Positions 34,093 through 42,607 of a stretch of 64,000 nt of DNA are shown piece after piece. The position numbers and the translations under genes are program-made. Below the pieces are notes generated by a model that ran no database searches, was not told where the DNA came from, and saw only the letters and a program-made list of their open reading frames with translations. The stretch is from Pseudomonas inefficax (GTDB lineage Bacteria > Pseudomonadota > Gammaproteobacteria > Pseudomonadales > Pseudomonadaceae). Within the stretch, counting starts at the first letter, position 1. Every line of letters begins with the position of its first letter. Location: the NCBI RefSeq assembly GCF_900277125.1, contig NZ_OPYN01000207.1, forward strand, positions 186,001 through 250,000. Direction: 5' to 3'.

Positions 34093-35568
34093 CTACCTTT
34101 TCTTGCCCCCCAGCAACGAACCCATCAACCCCCGCACCAACTGCCGCCCCAACTGGTTGGCCGCCTGGCGCACCGCCGATTTGATCGCCTGCCCTGCTGC
34201 ACTCTGCAAAAACTCACCAGCCTTGTCGGCAAAGCTCTCTTCATCCGCCTTGGGTTGCGGCGCTGGCTCCACCGGTTCGCCCTTGCGCTGGGTCAACATC
34301 TCATACGCCGACTCACGGTCCACCGGCTTGTCGTAACGCCCCGCCAGCGGCGAAGCGGCAATCAGCGCACTGCGCTCAGCCGCGCTCAGCGGCCCGATAC
34401 GCGACTGCGGTGGTGCAATCAGTACCCGTTGCACCATCGCAGGCGTGCCCTTTTCTTCCAGCGTCCCCACCAGCGCCTCGCCAATCCCCAGTTCGGTCAG
34501 CACCGCCAGGGTTTCGAACGCCGGGTTGGGACGGAAGCCATCGGCCACCGCCCGCAGCGACTTCTGCTCCTTGGCGGTAAATGCCCGCAAGCCATGCTGA
34601 ATGCGCAAGCCCAACTGGGCCAGCACCGCATCCGGCAAGTCCCCCGGCGACTGGGTGACGAAGTACACCCCAACGCCCTTGGAGCGGATCAGCCGCACCA
34701 CCTGCTCCAGGCGATCCTGCAATGCCTTGGGCGTATCGTTGAACAGCAAGTGGGCTTCATCGAAGAACAACGCCAGCACCGGCTTGTCGGCATCACCACG
34801 CTCGGGCAGCTGCTCGAACAACTCGGCCAGCAGCCACAACAGGAAGGTCGCATACACCTTGGGGGCTTCGTGAACCAAGCGGCTGGCGTCGAGCAGGTGA
34901 ATACGCCCACGGCCATCCGGGTCTGGCCGCAGCAGGTCCTCGAGCTGCAACCCGGGCTCACCGAACAGCGCCTCGGCGCCCTGCTGCTCCAGGGTCGCCA
35001 ACCGGCGCAACAGGGCCTGGGTGGAGGCCGTGGTCACAAGCGCGCTGTCTTCGCCCAGCAGTTGCGGGTTGTCCTTCAGGTGCGCGAGCAGCGCCTTGAG
35101 GTCCTTGAGGTCGAGCAGCAGCAGGCCTTCACGGTCGGCCACCTTGAACGCCGCATACAGCGCCGCCTGCTGGCTGTCGGTCAATTCCAGCAGGTTGCCC
35201 AGCAGCAGCGGCCCCATTTCACTGAGGGTAGTGCGCAGCGGGTGGCCGGACTGCCCGGCAATGTCCCACAGGCTCACCGGGTAAGCCTGTGGCCTGTGCC
35301 CCAGCCAGGGCATGCCGGCGATGCGCTCGGCCACCTTGCCCTGCGGCGCACCAGCAGCGCCCAGGCCGCACAGGTCGCCTTTGACATCGGCGGCGAACAC
35401 CGCAACCCCCGCATCACTGAACGCTTCCGCCAGATGCTGCAGGGTGACGGTCTTGCCAGTACCCGTCGCGCCCGCTACCAGGCCATGGCGGTTAGCCAGC
35501 CTCATGGCTTGCCCAACCGGCTGGCCATCCGGGCCAGCGCCTACAACGATGGTCGAAATTTCCGACAT
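34093..35568 (-). CDS. HerA-like ATPase, YjgR family (DUF853)
   Basis: 491-residue P-loop ATPase. The Walker A motif is GLVAGATGTGKTVTLQHL (about residues 29-46) and a Walker B-like segment is LALFFDEAHLLFND. The C-terminus is Pro/Ala-rich with a Gly/Lys tail (LLGGKKR). YjgR proteins belong to the HerA/FtsK superfamily and are widespread; function is not established. The sequence resembles E. coli YjgR. Monocistronic. Confidence 0.9.
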   Translation of the reverse strand: MSEISTIVVGAGPDGQPVGQAMRLANRHGLVAGATGTGKTVTLQHLAEAFSDAGVAVFAADVKGDLCGLGAAGAPQGKVAERIAGMPWLGHRPQAYPVSLWDIAGQSGHPLRTTLSEMGPLLLGNLLELTDSQQAALYAAFKVADREGLLLLDLKDLKALLAHLKDNPQLLGEDSALVTTASTQALLRRLATLEQQGAEALFGEPGLQLEDLLRPDPDGRGRIHLLDASRLVHEAPKVYATFLLWLLAELFEQLPERGDADKPVLALFFDEAHLLFNDTPKALQDRLEQVVRLIRSKGVGVYFVTQSPGDLPDAVLAQLGLRIQHGLRAFTAKEQKSLRAVADGFRPNPAFETLAVLTELGIGEALVGTLEEKGTPAMVQRVLIAPPQSRIGPLSAAERSALIAASPLAGRYDKPVDRESAYEMLTQRKGEPVEPAPQPKADEESFADKAGEFLQSAAGQAIKSAVRQAANQLGRQLVRGLMGSLLGGKKR

Positions 35569-35583
35569 CTCTTAATCCTCTGC

Positions 35584-35611
35584 TCAAGCTTTACCGTAAT
35601 TCGGCCGATAC
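35584..35611 (+). promoter_or_regulatory. FliA (sigma-28)-type promoter of the chemoreceptor gene
   Basis: TCAAG (35584-35588), 15 bases, GCCGATAC (35604-35611). This matches the flagellar sigma-28 pattern and lies about 125 bp upstream of the chemoreceptor start, consistent with co-control by motility. Confidence 0.7.
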
Positions 35612-35736
35612 CTGTGGGTGATATTCGCCTTAATAGAGAGGAACAACCGAAAAGGGACTTTTCCGGATGTTGCACTGCTTTGCGACTCCACGTGTGCAAA
35701 CGCCTGATATGAAACCTTAGCGGAACCGATTACGCC

Positions 35737-37611
35737 ATGAACAAAAGCCTTCGTTTCAGCCACAAGATTCTTTTGGCAGCATCATTGATCGTGATACTCG
35801 CCTTCAGCCTTTTCACGCTCTACAACGATTACCTCCAGCGTAATGCGATCCGCGAGGACCTCGAAAACTATCTGGCTGAAATGGGCGGTTCCACTTCGAC
35901 CAATATCCGCAACCTGTTCGAAGGCCGTATCAAGCTGGTGGAAAACCTGGCACAGAACATAGCCCAAGATCCGACCAACGCCGAAACCCTCATGGGCCAG
36001 AATGCACTGGTTTCCAGTTTCCTCACCGTCTACCTGGGCAAGGTCGATGGTGGCTTCAGCGTGCGCCCTGACTCGAAAATGCCCGACGGCTACGACCCAC
36101 GCACCCGCCCTTGGTACAAGGACGGCATGAACGCCGCCGGCGCGACCCTGACTGAGCCGTACATCGACATGACCACCAACAAGATGGTCATCGGTATCCT
36201 CAGCAAGGTTTCCACCAGTGTCGGCGTGGTCGGTGGCGACCTGGCCCTGGATGGCCTGGTGCAGATCATCAACTCGCTGAACTTCGGCGGCATGGGCTAT
36301 GCCTTCCTGGTCAACGAGCAGGGCAAGATCCTGGTGCACCCGGACAAAGACCTGGTGATGAAGTCGCTGTCGGACCTGTTCCCGCAGCACACGCCAAAAC
36401 TGACCGGTGAACTGACCGAAGTGCAGAGCGAAGGCCAGGCCCGCCTGCTGACCTTTACCCCGATCACAGGCCTGCCTTCGGCCAACTGGTACATCGGCCT
36501 GTCGGTGGACAAGGACAAGGCCTTCTCCATGCTCAGCACCTTCCGCACCTCTGCGGTGATCGCCACGCTGGTGGCGGTGGTGATCATCATCGGCCTGCTC
36601 GGCCTGCTGATCCGCGTGCTGATGCAGCCGCTGCACACCATGACCCGCGCCATGGAAGACATCGCCGAAGGTGAAGGCGACCTGACCAAGCGCCTGCGCA
36701 TTCACAACCACGACGAATTCGGCATCCTGGGCAGCGCCTTCAACCGTTTCGTCGAGCGTATTCACAGCTCGATTCGCGAAGTGTCTTCGGCCACCGAGCA
36801 GGTCAACGAAGTAGCCCTGCGGGTCATCAGTGCGTCGAACTCATCGATGACCAACTCCGACGAGCAGTCCAACCGTACCAACAGCGTGGCCGCCGCCATC
36901 AACGAACTGGGTGCCGCCGCCCAGGAAATTGCCGGCAACGCCGCCCAGGCCTCGCAGCACGCCAGTTCGGCGCGGTTACTGGCCGAAGAAGGGCAGCAGG
37001 TGGTGGAGCGCAACATTGCGGCAATGAACCGCCTGTCCGACCTGATCGTCACCTCCAGCGCGCACATCGAGACGCTGAACAGCAAGACCGTCAACATCGG
37101 CCAGATCCTCGAGGTGATCACCAGCATTTCCCAGCAGACCAACCTGCTGGCGCTGAACGCGGCCATCGAAGCAGCCCGTGCCGGTGAGGCCGGGCGTGGT
37201 TTTGCCGTGGTCGCCGATGAAGTACGCAACCTGGCGCACCGCACCCAGGAATCGGCGCAACAGGTGCAGACCATGATCGAAGAACTGCAGGTCGGCGCCC
37301 GCGAGTCGGTCGAGACCATGGACCAGAGCCAGCGCCACAGCCAGGACAGCATGCAGATCGCCAACCAGGCCGGTGAGCGGCTGGACAGCGTTACCGTGCG
37401 CATCGGCGAGATCGACGGCATGAACCAGTCGGTGGCCACCGCCACCGAAGAGCAGACCGCCGTGGTCGAAGCGATCAACATGGACATCAACGAGATCAAC
37501 ATGCTCAACCAGGAAGGCGTGGAAAACCTGCAGGCCACCCTGCGCGCCTGTTCCGACCTGGAGCAGCAGGCCGGCCGCCTGAAGCAGCTGGTGGGTAGCT
37601 TCCGCATCTGA
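35737..37611 (+). CDS. methyl-accepting chemotaxis protein (dCache, McpG-like)
   Basis: 624-residue chemoreceptor. TM1 lies at about residues 11-29 (ILLAASLIVILAFSLFTLY), then a periplasmic double-Cache ligand domain (FVWNL-free; PDSKMPDGYDPRTRPWYKDG is the typical dCache loop), TM2 near residue 270 (TLVAVVIIIGLLGLLIRVL), HAMP, and a cytoplasmic signalling domain with the EVRNLAHRT hairpin tip. It resembles P. putida McpG (PP_1371), which senses GABA; the same neighbours support this, but ligand specificity is inferred. No C-terminal CheR pentapeptide is visible. Confidence 0.9.
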   Translation: MNKSLRFSHKILLAASLIVILAFSLFTLYNDYLQRNAIREDLENYLAEMGGSTSTNIRNLFEGRIKLVENLAQNIAQDPTNAETLMGQNALVSSFLTVYLGKVDGGFSVRPDSKMPDGYDPRTRPWYKDGMNAAGATLTEPYIDMTTNKMVIGILSKVSTSVGVVGGDLALDGLVQIINSLNFGGMGYAFLVNEQGKILVHPDKDLVMKSLSDLFPQHTPKLTGELTEVQSEGQARLLTFTPITGLPSANWYIGLSVDKDKAFSMLSTFRTSAVIATLVAVVIIIGLLGLLIRVLMQPLHTMTRAMEDIAEGEGDLTKRLRIHNHDEFGILGSAFNRFVERIHSSIREVSSATEQVNEVALRVISASNSSMTNSDEQSNRTNSVAAAINELGAAAQEIAGNAAQASQHASSARLLAEEGQQVVERNIAAMNRLSDLIVTSSAHIETLNSKTVNIGQILEVITSISQQTNLLALNAAIEAARAGEAGRGFAVVADEVRNLAHRTQESAQQVQTMIEELQVGARESVETMDQSQRHSQDSMQIANQAGERLDSVTVRIGEIDGMNQSVATATEEQTAVVEAINMDINEINMLNQEGVENLQATLRACSDLEQQAGRLKQLVGSFRI

Positions 37612-37623
37612 TCTCAATCCGCG

Positions 37624-37718
37624 TCGCCTGCTTCGCGGGCTCGCCCGCTTCCACAGGAACTGCACACCCCCCGAGGCCTGTGTAACTCCTGTGGAAGCGG
37701 GCAAGCCCGCGAAGAAGC
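37624..37718. repeat. REP pair
   Basis: Inverted GCGGGCTCGCCCGCTTCCAC pair between the chemoreceptor and the glycosyltransferase. Confidence 0.85.
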
Positions 37719-37843
37719 TCACACTGCTCCCCACCCCGCCCAACCCCGATCGAACAAACTATCCTTCTGATAGGTCAACCTTTAGGCGCGTCATCGCCGG
37801 CCCGTTAGCGCCGGATGACAGACCCGAAGACGATCCCGGAGGG

Positions 37844-38965
37844 ATGCTGATCGTGCACATCGCCGACATCACCATGTTCTACGCCCCCGCCAGTGGCGGC
37901 GTACGTACCTATCTTGATGCCAAACACCACCGTCTGGGCGCCATCCAGGGCGTCCGCCACAGCTTGCTGATACCCGGTGCCAGCGCCCAACACGCCGACG
38001 GCATCTACCAGGTGCCCGCACCGCCGCTGCCGTTCGGCAATGGCTACCGCTTCCCGGTGCGCCTGGCCCCCTGGTGCAATGTGCTGCGTCGGCTCAAGCC
38101 CGACCTGATCGAAGTCGGCGACCCGTACTTGACCGCCTGGGCTGCGCTGGAGGCGCGACGCAAGCTCGATGTGCCGGTAATCGGCTTCTACCATTCCGAT
38201 CTGCCGCTGCTGGTCAGCAACCGCATGGGCAACTGGTTCACCCCCAACGTCGAGGCCTATGTCAGCAAGCTGTACGGCAATTTCGACCGGGTCCTGGCCC
38301 CTAGCCAGGTCATGGCCGACAAGTTGCGCCGCCTGGGGGTACGCGATGTGCACGTGCAGCGCCTGGGCGTGGACCTGGCTACCTTCCATCCCAGCCAGCG
38401 CGACCCACGGTTGCGTGCCGAGCTGGGCATTGCCGACACCAGTCGCCTGCTGATCTACGCCGGCCGTGGTTCGCGGGAAAAGAACCTGCCGGTGCTGCTC
38501 GACTGCATGCAGCACCTGGGCCCCCCCTACCACTTGCTGCTGGTGGGTTCGAACATGCCCGCCAACGTGCCGCAGAACGTGAGTGTGATCGATCACTTCT
38601 GCCCGGCACCGGAAGTCGCCCGGCTGATGGCCAGCGCCGACCTGCTGGTGCACGCTGGTGATCAGGAAACCTTCGGCCTGGTCATACTCGAAGCGATGGC
38701 CAGCGCCACGCCGGTGGTGGCGGTGCGCGCCGGTGCTTTCGGCGAAATCGTCAACGAACAGTGTGGGCGCCTGTGCCGCCCCAACGATGGCCAGGCCATG
38801 GCGAGGGCCGTACAAGAAGCGTTCGAAGCCGGCGTGCGCAAGCTCGGGGCACAGGCCCGGCGCCATGCCGAGCAGCAGTACTCGTGGGACCACGTGGTCG
38901 CCGGCCTGCTGCAGCACTACCAGGCCGTGCTTGGCCACCAGCCGCAGGTACGCGCCCATGGCTGA
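37844..38965 (+). CDS. GT4-type glycosyltransferase
   Basis: 373-residue glycosyltransferase of the GT-B fold. N-terminal MLIVHIADITMFYAPASGGV, then a C-terminal nucleotide-sugar domain with LLIYAGRGSREKN and the GT4 EX7E motif in ETFGLVILEAMA. It resembles lipid glycosyltransferases (SqdX/PIG-A-like). Start: ATG at 37844 is one to two bases after GGAGGG, which is tight; a GTG three codons on (37853) has better spacing, so the true start may be there. Overlaps the next gene by eight bases, so it forms an operon with the deacetylase and membrane protein genes. Confidence 0.85.
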   Translation: MLIVHIADITMFYAPASGGVRTYLDAKHHRLGAIQGVRHSLLIPGASAQHADGIYQVPAPPLPFGNGYRFPVRLAPWCNVLRRLKPDLIEVGDPYLTAWAALEARRKLDVPVIGFYHSDLPLLVSNRMGNWFTPNVEAYVSKLYGNFDRVLAPSQVMADKLRRLGVRDVHVQRLGVDLATFHPSQRDPRLRAELGIADTSRLLIYAGRGSREKNLPVLLDCMQHLGPPYHLLLVGSNMPANVPQNVSVIDHFCPAPEVARLMASADLLVHAGDQETFGLVILEAMASATPVVAVRAGAFGEIVNEQCGRLCRPNDGQAMARAVQEAFEAGVRKLGAQARRHAEQQYSWDHVVAGLLQHYQAVLGHQPQVRAHG

Positions 38966-39722
38966 GCCAATGCCGGCAGCGCGCAGCCTGATGCTGGTGC
39001 TGCACGATGTCGCGCCCGAGACCTGGCCCGACTACCAACCCTTCGTCCAGGCCGTCGACGCCATCGGCGGCATTCCCATGACCTGGCTGGTGGTACCGGA
39101 CTTTCACCACCGCAACGCGCTGCAGCGCTCGCCCACCTTCTGCCGCTTGCTCGAACAGCGCCTGGCCCGGGGCGACGAGCTTGCCCTGCACGGCTTTTAT
39201 CATGCCGACAACGGCCCGCCGCCGCGCACGCCCGGCGAATACTTCATGCGCCGTATCTATACCCATGAAGGCGAGTTCTACGCCCTCGACCAGCAGCAGG
39301 CCCTGCAACGCCTGGAGCACGGCCTGGCTCTGTTCGACCAGCAGGGTTGGCCAGTGGCCGGCTTCGTCGCGCCCGCCTGGCTGATGAGCGAAGGCACCCG
39401 CCAGGCACTGCGCCGCCTGCCGCTGCGCTACACCAGCACGCCACAGCACTTGTACCGTTTACCAGACTTCACCGCGATCAAGGCTCCGGGGCTGGTCTGG
39501 AGTGCCCGCAGCAGCTGGCGCCGCGGCCTGTCACGGGTGCTGTGCGACTGGCAATGCCGGCGCTGGCGCAACGCCCAGACCCTGCGCCTGGGCCTGCACC
39601 CGGTGGACATGCGCCATCGCGCGTCCCGCGACTATTGGCTCAACACCTTGCACACGCTACTGGCACAGGGCCGCGAGCCTCTGACCAAGTCCACCTGGCT
39701 CGACCGCCAGGCCGGCGCATGA
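38958..39722 (+). CDS. DUF2334 polysaccharide deacetylase-like protein
   Basis: 254-residue protein of the DUF2334 group in the carbohydrate esterase 4-like NodB superfamily. Typical metal-site segments are MLVLHDVAPE (near residue 14), ELALHGFYHADNG and the C-terminal LRLGLHPVDM, giving an Asp/His set expected to bind a divalent metal. It is likely to remove acetyl groups from an N-acetylsugar. No signal peptide, so it probably acts in the cytoplasm on a membrane-linked product. The start overlaps the upstream stop by eight bases and its own stop overlaps the next gene by four. Confidence 0.85.
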   Translation: MAEPMPAARSLMLVLHDVAPETWPDYQPFVQAVDAIGGIPMTWLVVPDFHHRNALQRSPTFCRLLEQRLARGDELALHGFYHADNGPPPRTPGEYFMRRIYTHEGEFYALDQQQALQRLEHGLALFDQQGWPVAGFVAPAWLMSEGTRQALRRLPLRYTSTPQHLYRLPDFTAIKAPGLVWSARSSWRRGLSRVLCDWQCRRWRNAQTLRLGLHPVDMRHRASRDYWLNTLHTLLAQGREPLTKSTWLDRQAGA

Positions 39723-40711
39723 GCCGACTGGTCTGGCTGGCCCTGGCACTGCTCGGCGCCGTGCTGGTTCCGGCACTGCTAGGTGGCAGCGAGTTGCTGC
39801 CGAGGCTGCAGCGCTTCGCCCCCAGCCTGATGTTGACCCTGCTGGGCATGATCCTGCTGTGCTGGGTCATCAACGCCATTCGCCTGCGCCTGCTGCTCGG
39901 CCAGCAAGGGGCAAGGCTTGGGCGCATGCGCAGCCTGGGTGTGGTGATGGCCACTGAGTTCGCCATCTGCACCACTCCAGGCGGCAGCGGTGGCCCCTTG
40001 ACCCTGATGGCCCTGCTGGCACGCGACCGTATCGGCCCGGCGCGCAGCGGCGCGGTGTTTGCCATGGACCAGCTGAATGACCTGGTGTTCTTTTTTTGCG
40101 CAATGCTGGCGATTGCCGGCTATGCGCTGTTCCACAGCCTGGGCCGCAGCCAGGAAAGCATGTTGCTGGGCAGCGCGCTGATGCTGTGCACGGCACTGGC
40201 CGGGGTGATCGGCCTGCTGCGTTACCGGCGCACGGTGATGCGCGTGAACGGCAGATTGCTGCGCCGCCTGGGCGTGAGCCGCCAGCGCAAACGCCGCTGG
40301 GCGCGCAAAGTGCTGCGCTTCATCGACGCACTGGCGCAGACCTGGCGCCTGCCCAAGCGCACGCTGACCCTGGTGTTCACCCTGACCTGCGCTCACTGGG
40401 GCCTGCGCTACAGCGTGTTGTACCTGGTATTGAGGGGGTTGGGGGTAGACTTGGCGTGGATCCCCAGCTTCCTGGTGCAGATGCTGTCACTCAGTGCCGG
40501 CCAGTTCAGCCTGCTGCCTGGCGGTGCCGGTGCCGCCGAGCTGACCTCGGCCAGCCTGCTGACCCCGCTGGTGGGCAGTTCGACCGCGGCTGCGGCGATC
40601 CTGATATGGCGGGCGGTCACTTACTACTTTTATCTGCTGGCGGGTGGGCCGGTGTTCGTGTGCCTGCTGGCGCGCCCGCTGCTGGAGCGCTGGCGGCGTC
40701 AGGCGGGTTGA
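39719..40711 (+). CDS. YbhN/LPG-synthase-TM-like membrane protein
   Basis: 330-residue polytopic membrane protein (about 8 helices) of the lysylphosphatidylglycerol synthase TM/YbhN family (DUF/UPF0104). It begins MSRLVWLALALLGAVLVPALL, with a conserved LGVVMATEFAICTTPGGSGG and the C-terminal SLLPGGAGAAELTSASLL motif. Members flip or modify lipids in several systems. Last gene of the overlapping operon (ATGA with the deacetylase). A small reading frame runs antisense to its 3' end. Confidence 0.85.
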   Translation: MSRLVWLALALLGAVLVPALLGGSELLPRLQRFAPSLMLTLLGMILLCWVINAIRLRLLLGQQGARLGRMRSLGVVMATEFAICTTPGGSGGPLTLMALLARDRIGPARSGAVFAMDQLNDLVFFFCAMLAIAGYALFHSLGRSQESMLLGSALMLCTALAGVIGLLRYRRTVMRVNGRLLRRLGVSRQRKRRWARKVLRFIDALAQTWRLPKRTLTLVFTLTCAHWGLRYSVLYLVLRGLGVDLAWIPSFLVQMLSLSAGQFSLLPGGAGAAELTSASLLTPLVGSSTAAAAILIWRAVTYYFYLLAGGPVFVCLLARPLLERWRRQAG

Positions 40712-40850
40712 GCTGCTGCCACAGTTCGGCGGCGCCAGGGAAATCGGTACCGTCGGTGTCGGCCAGGGCTTCGGGGTCGTAGCGGGCCAGGCAGCCTTCG
40801 CCGAGGGTGGGTGGGGGTGAGGCGGTGGGGTTGTTGCGGGTCTTGGCCAT
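40617..40850 (-). CDS. possible small protein antisense to the YbhN-like gene
   Basis: 77-residue frame starting MAKTRNNPTASPPPTLGEG, with a protein-like middle (CLARYDPEALADTDGTDFPG, then AAELWQQL) and a Pro/Ala-rich tail. Its 3' 95 bases lie antisense to the YbhN-like gene. The middle segment looks conserved rather than random, which suggests it may be real, but there is no clear ribosome site. Confidence 0.45.
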   Translation of the reverse strand: MAKTRNNPTASPPPTLGEGCLARYDPEALADTDGTDFPGAAELWQQLNPPDAASAPAAGAPAGTRTPAHPPADKSSK

Positions 40851-40870
40851 TGCGTATGCCTCAGGATTGC

Positions 40871-40984
40871 CGGGGGCGCCTTGCGCCCCTTTCGCGACAC
40901 AAGGCCGCTCCCACATGGAACGGGGTACACCATACCCTTGTGGGAGCGGCCTTGCGTCGCGAAAGGGCTGCAAAGCAGCCCCAA
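40871..40984. repeat. REP pair
   Basis: Long-type inverted pair ending in AGCAGCCCC, between the small frame and purU. Confidence 0.85.
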
Positions 40985-41008
40985 GATCTCACAGGCAACC
41001 CGACCCTG

Positions 41009-41860
41009 TCAGTCAAACACCACAGTCTTGTTGCCATGCACCAACACCCGGTCTTCCAGGTGATAACGCAGGCCACGGGCCAGCACCATCTTCTCCACAT
41101 CACGGCCAAAGCGGACCATGTCGTCGATGCTGTCGGCATGGCTGACACGCACCACGTCCTGCTCGATGATCGGGCCTGCGTCCAGTTCTTCGGTGACGTA
41201 GTGGCAAGTCGCGCCGATCAGCTTCACACCACGCAGGGCAGCCTGGTGATACGGCTTGGCGCCGACGAACGATGGCAGGAAGCTGTGGTGGATGTTGATC
41301 ACCTTTTCAGCATAGTCCTGGCACAGTTGCGGCGGCAGAATCTGCATGTAGCGGGCCAGCACCACCACATCGGCGGCGTGCTCCTGCACCAGGCGCGAAA
41401 CCTCGGCAAAGGCCGGGGCCTTGTCCTTGGGGTCGACCGGTACATGGAAGAACGGAATACCGTGCCACTCGACCATGCTGCGCAGGTCGTTGTGGTTGGA
41501 GATCACGCAAGGGATCTCGCAGTCCAGCTCATCGGTGTGCCAGCGGTGCAGCAGGTCGGCCAGGCAGTGCGACTCACGGCTGGCCATCAGCACTACGCGT
41601 TTTTTCTGCGCCGAGTCGGTAATGCGCCAGGTCATGGAGAACTCTTCGGCGATCGGCGCAAACGCCTCGCGGAAGGCTTCGATACCGAACGGCAGCGATT
41701 CGGCGCGGATTTCATGGCGCATGAAGAACCAACCGCTCTGCTCATCGGAGTGGTGGCTGGCTTCGTTGATCCAGCCATTGTACAAGGCCAGGAAATTACT
41801 GACTTTCGCCACGATGCCAACACGGTCGGGGCAGGCGATCACCAGACGATAGGTGCGCAT
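41009..41860 (-). CDS. purU: formyltetrahydrofolate deformylase
   Basis: 283-residue PurU. An N-terminal ACT domain (MRTYRLVIACPDRVGIVAKV) is followed by the formyltransferase-like catalytic domain, with NIHHS (INIHHSFLPSFVGAK) and the Asp in ELDAGPIIEQ. It hydrolyses 10-formyl-THF to formate and THF, balancing one-carbon pools. The start at MRTYRL gives the usual length; an upstream ATG adds eight unconserved residues. Confidence 0.94.
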   Translation of the reverse strand: MRTYRLVIACPDRVGIVAKVSNFLALYNGWINEASHHSDEQSGWFFMRHEIRAESLPFGIEAFREAFAPIAEEFSMTWRITDSAQKKRVVLMASRESHCLADLLHRWHTDELDCEIPCVISNHNDLRSMVEWHGIPFFHVPVDPKDKAPAFAEVSRLVQEHAADVVVLARYMQILPPQLCQDYAEKVINIHHSFLPSFVGAKPYHQAALRGVKLIGATCHYVTEELDAGPIIEQDVVRVSHADSIDDMVRFGRDVEKMVLARGLRYHLEDRVLVHGNKTVVFD

Positions 41861-42000
41861 GAATGAGACTCCAGAACTTCGCAAAGGCGCTCATTCTAGC
41901 GGCCCGCCAGCAAAAACGCAGTATTGATCGCAGCGGCCGTGGCCTGTGTTCCTGACGAGATGCACTGCCGGCATTCTCTGACAGACATGACGAAATGCAG

Positions 42001-42144
42001 GGTTAATTGTAAATTTTTGTTCACGTAGAGAAATGGTTGTCACAGCTTAGTTAACAGTTAATTGCCCAACAATATGTTTACTTGCGAGTATTGCCTGTCT
42101 ATTATTGCCCCACACATTTCTGAACACGCATTAAGGAACACTCC
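42001..42144 (+). promoter_or_regulatory. AT-rich mvaT promoter region
   Basis: This stretch is far richer in A/T than its neighbours, with many TA steps (TTAATTGTAAATTTTTGTTC, GTTTACTTGCG). H-NS-like MvaT proteins prefer such DNA, so autoregulation is plausible. No single binding site is defined. Confidence 0.45.
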
Positions 42145-42522
42145 ATGTCCCTGATCAACGAGTACCGCGCTACCGAAGAAGCCATCAAGGAACTTCAGGC
42201 CCGCCTGGCCAACCTGTCGCAGGATGACAAGCTGAAGAAAGAACTGGAGTTCGAAGGCAAACTGCGCGCACTGATGGGCGAGTACTCCAAGTCGCTGCGC
42301 GACGTGATTGCCCTGCTCGACCCAGAGTCGAAACTGAGCAAGGCACCTCGTGGTGCGGTCAAGACTACCGCCACCAAGCGTGCACGCAAGGTCAAGCAAT
42401 ACAAGAACCCGCACAACAATGAAGTGATCGAAACCAAAGGCGGCAACCACAAGACCCTGAAAGAATGGAAAGCCAAGTGGGGTGGCGATGTGGTTGAAAG
42501 CTGGGCGACCCTGCTGGACTGA
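42145..42522 (+). CDS. mvaT: H-NS-like xenogeneic silencer MvaT (TurA-type)
   Basis: 125-residue MvaT/H-NS family protein. An N-terminal coiled-coil dimer domain (SLINEYRATEEAIKELQARL, about residues 2-60) is joined by a linker to the DNA-binding domain with the Lys/Gly-rich loop ETKGGNHKTLKEWKAKWG. MvaT proteins silence AT-rich, foreign DNA, and TurA/TurB are the main P. putida forms. The gene is flanked downstream by a bidirectional terminator. Confidence 0.94.
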   Translation: MSLINEYRATEEAIKELQARLANLSQDDKLKKELEFEGKLRALMGEYSKSLRDVIALLDPESKLSKAPRGAVKTTATKRARKVKQYKNPHNNEVIETKGGNHKTLKEWKAKWGGDVVESWATLLD

Positions 42523-42550
42523 TTGTCCGCACACGCCTGCTGCTTATCGC

Positions 42551-42588
42551 AACAAGAACGCCGGCATATTGCCGGCGTTCTTGTTTGT
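42551..42588. terminator. bidirectional terminator between mvaT and sbcB
   Basis: AACAAGAACGCCGGC-ATATT-GCCGGCGTTCTTGTT, 15-bp perfect arms with T-runs outward, so it can end both convergent genes. Confidence 0.9.
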
Positions 42589-42607
42589 CCGCGTTTTGTG
42601 TCAGCGC

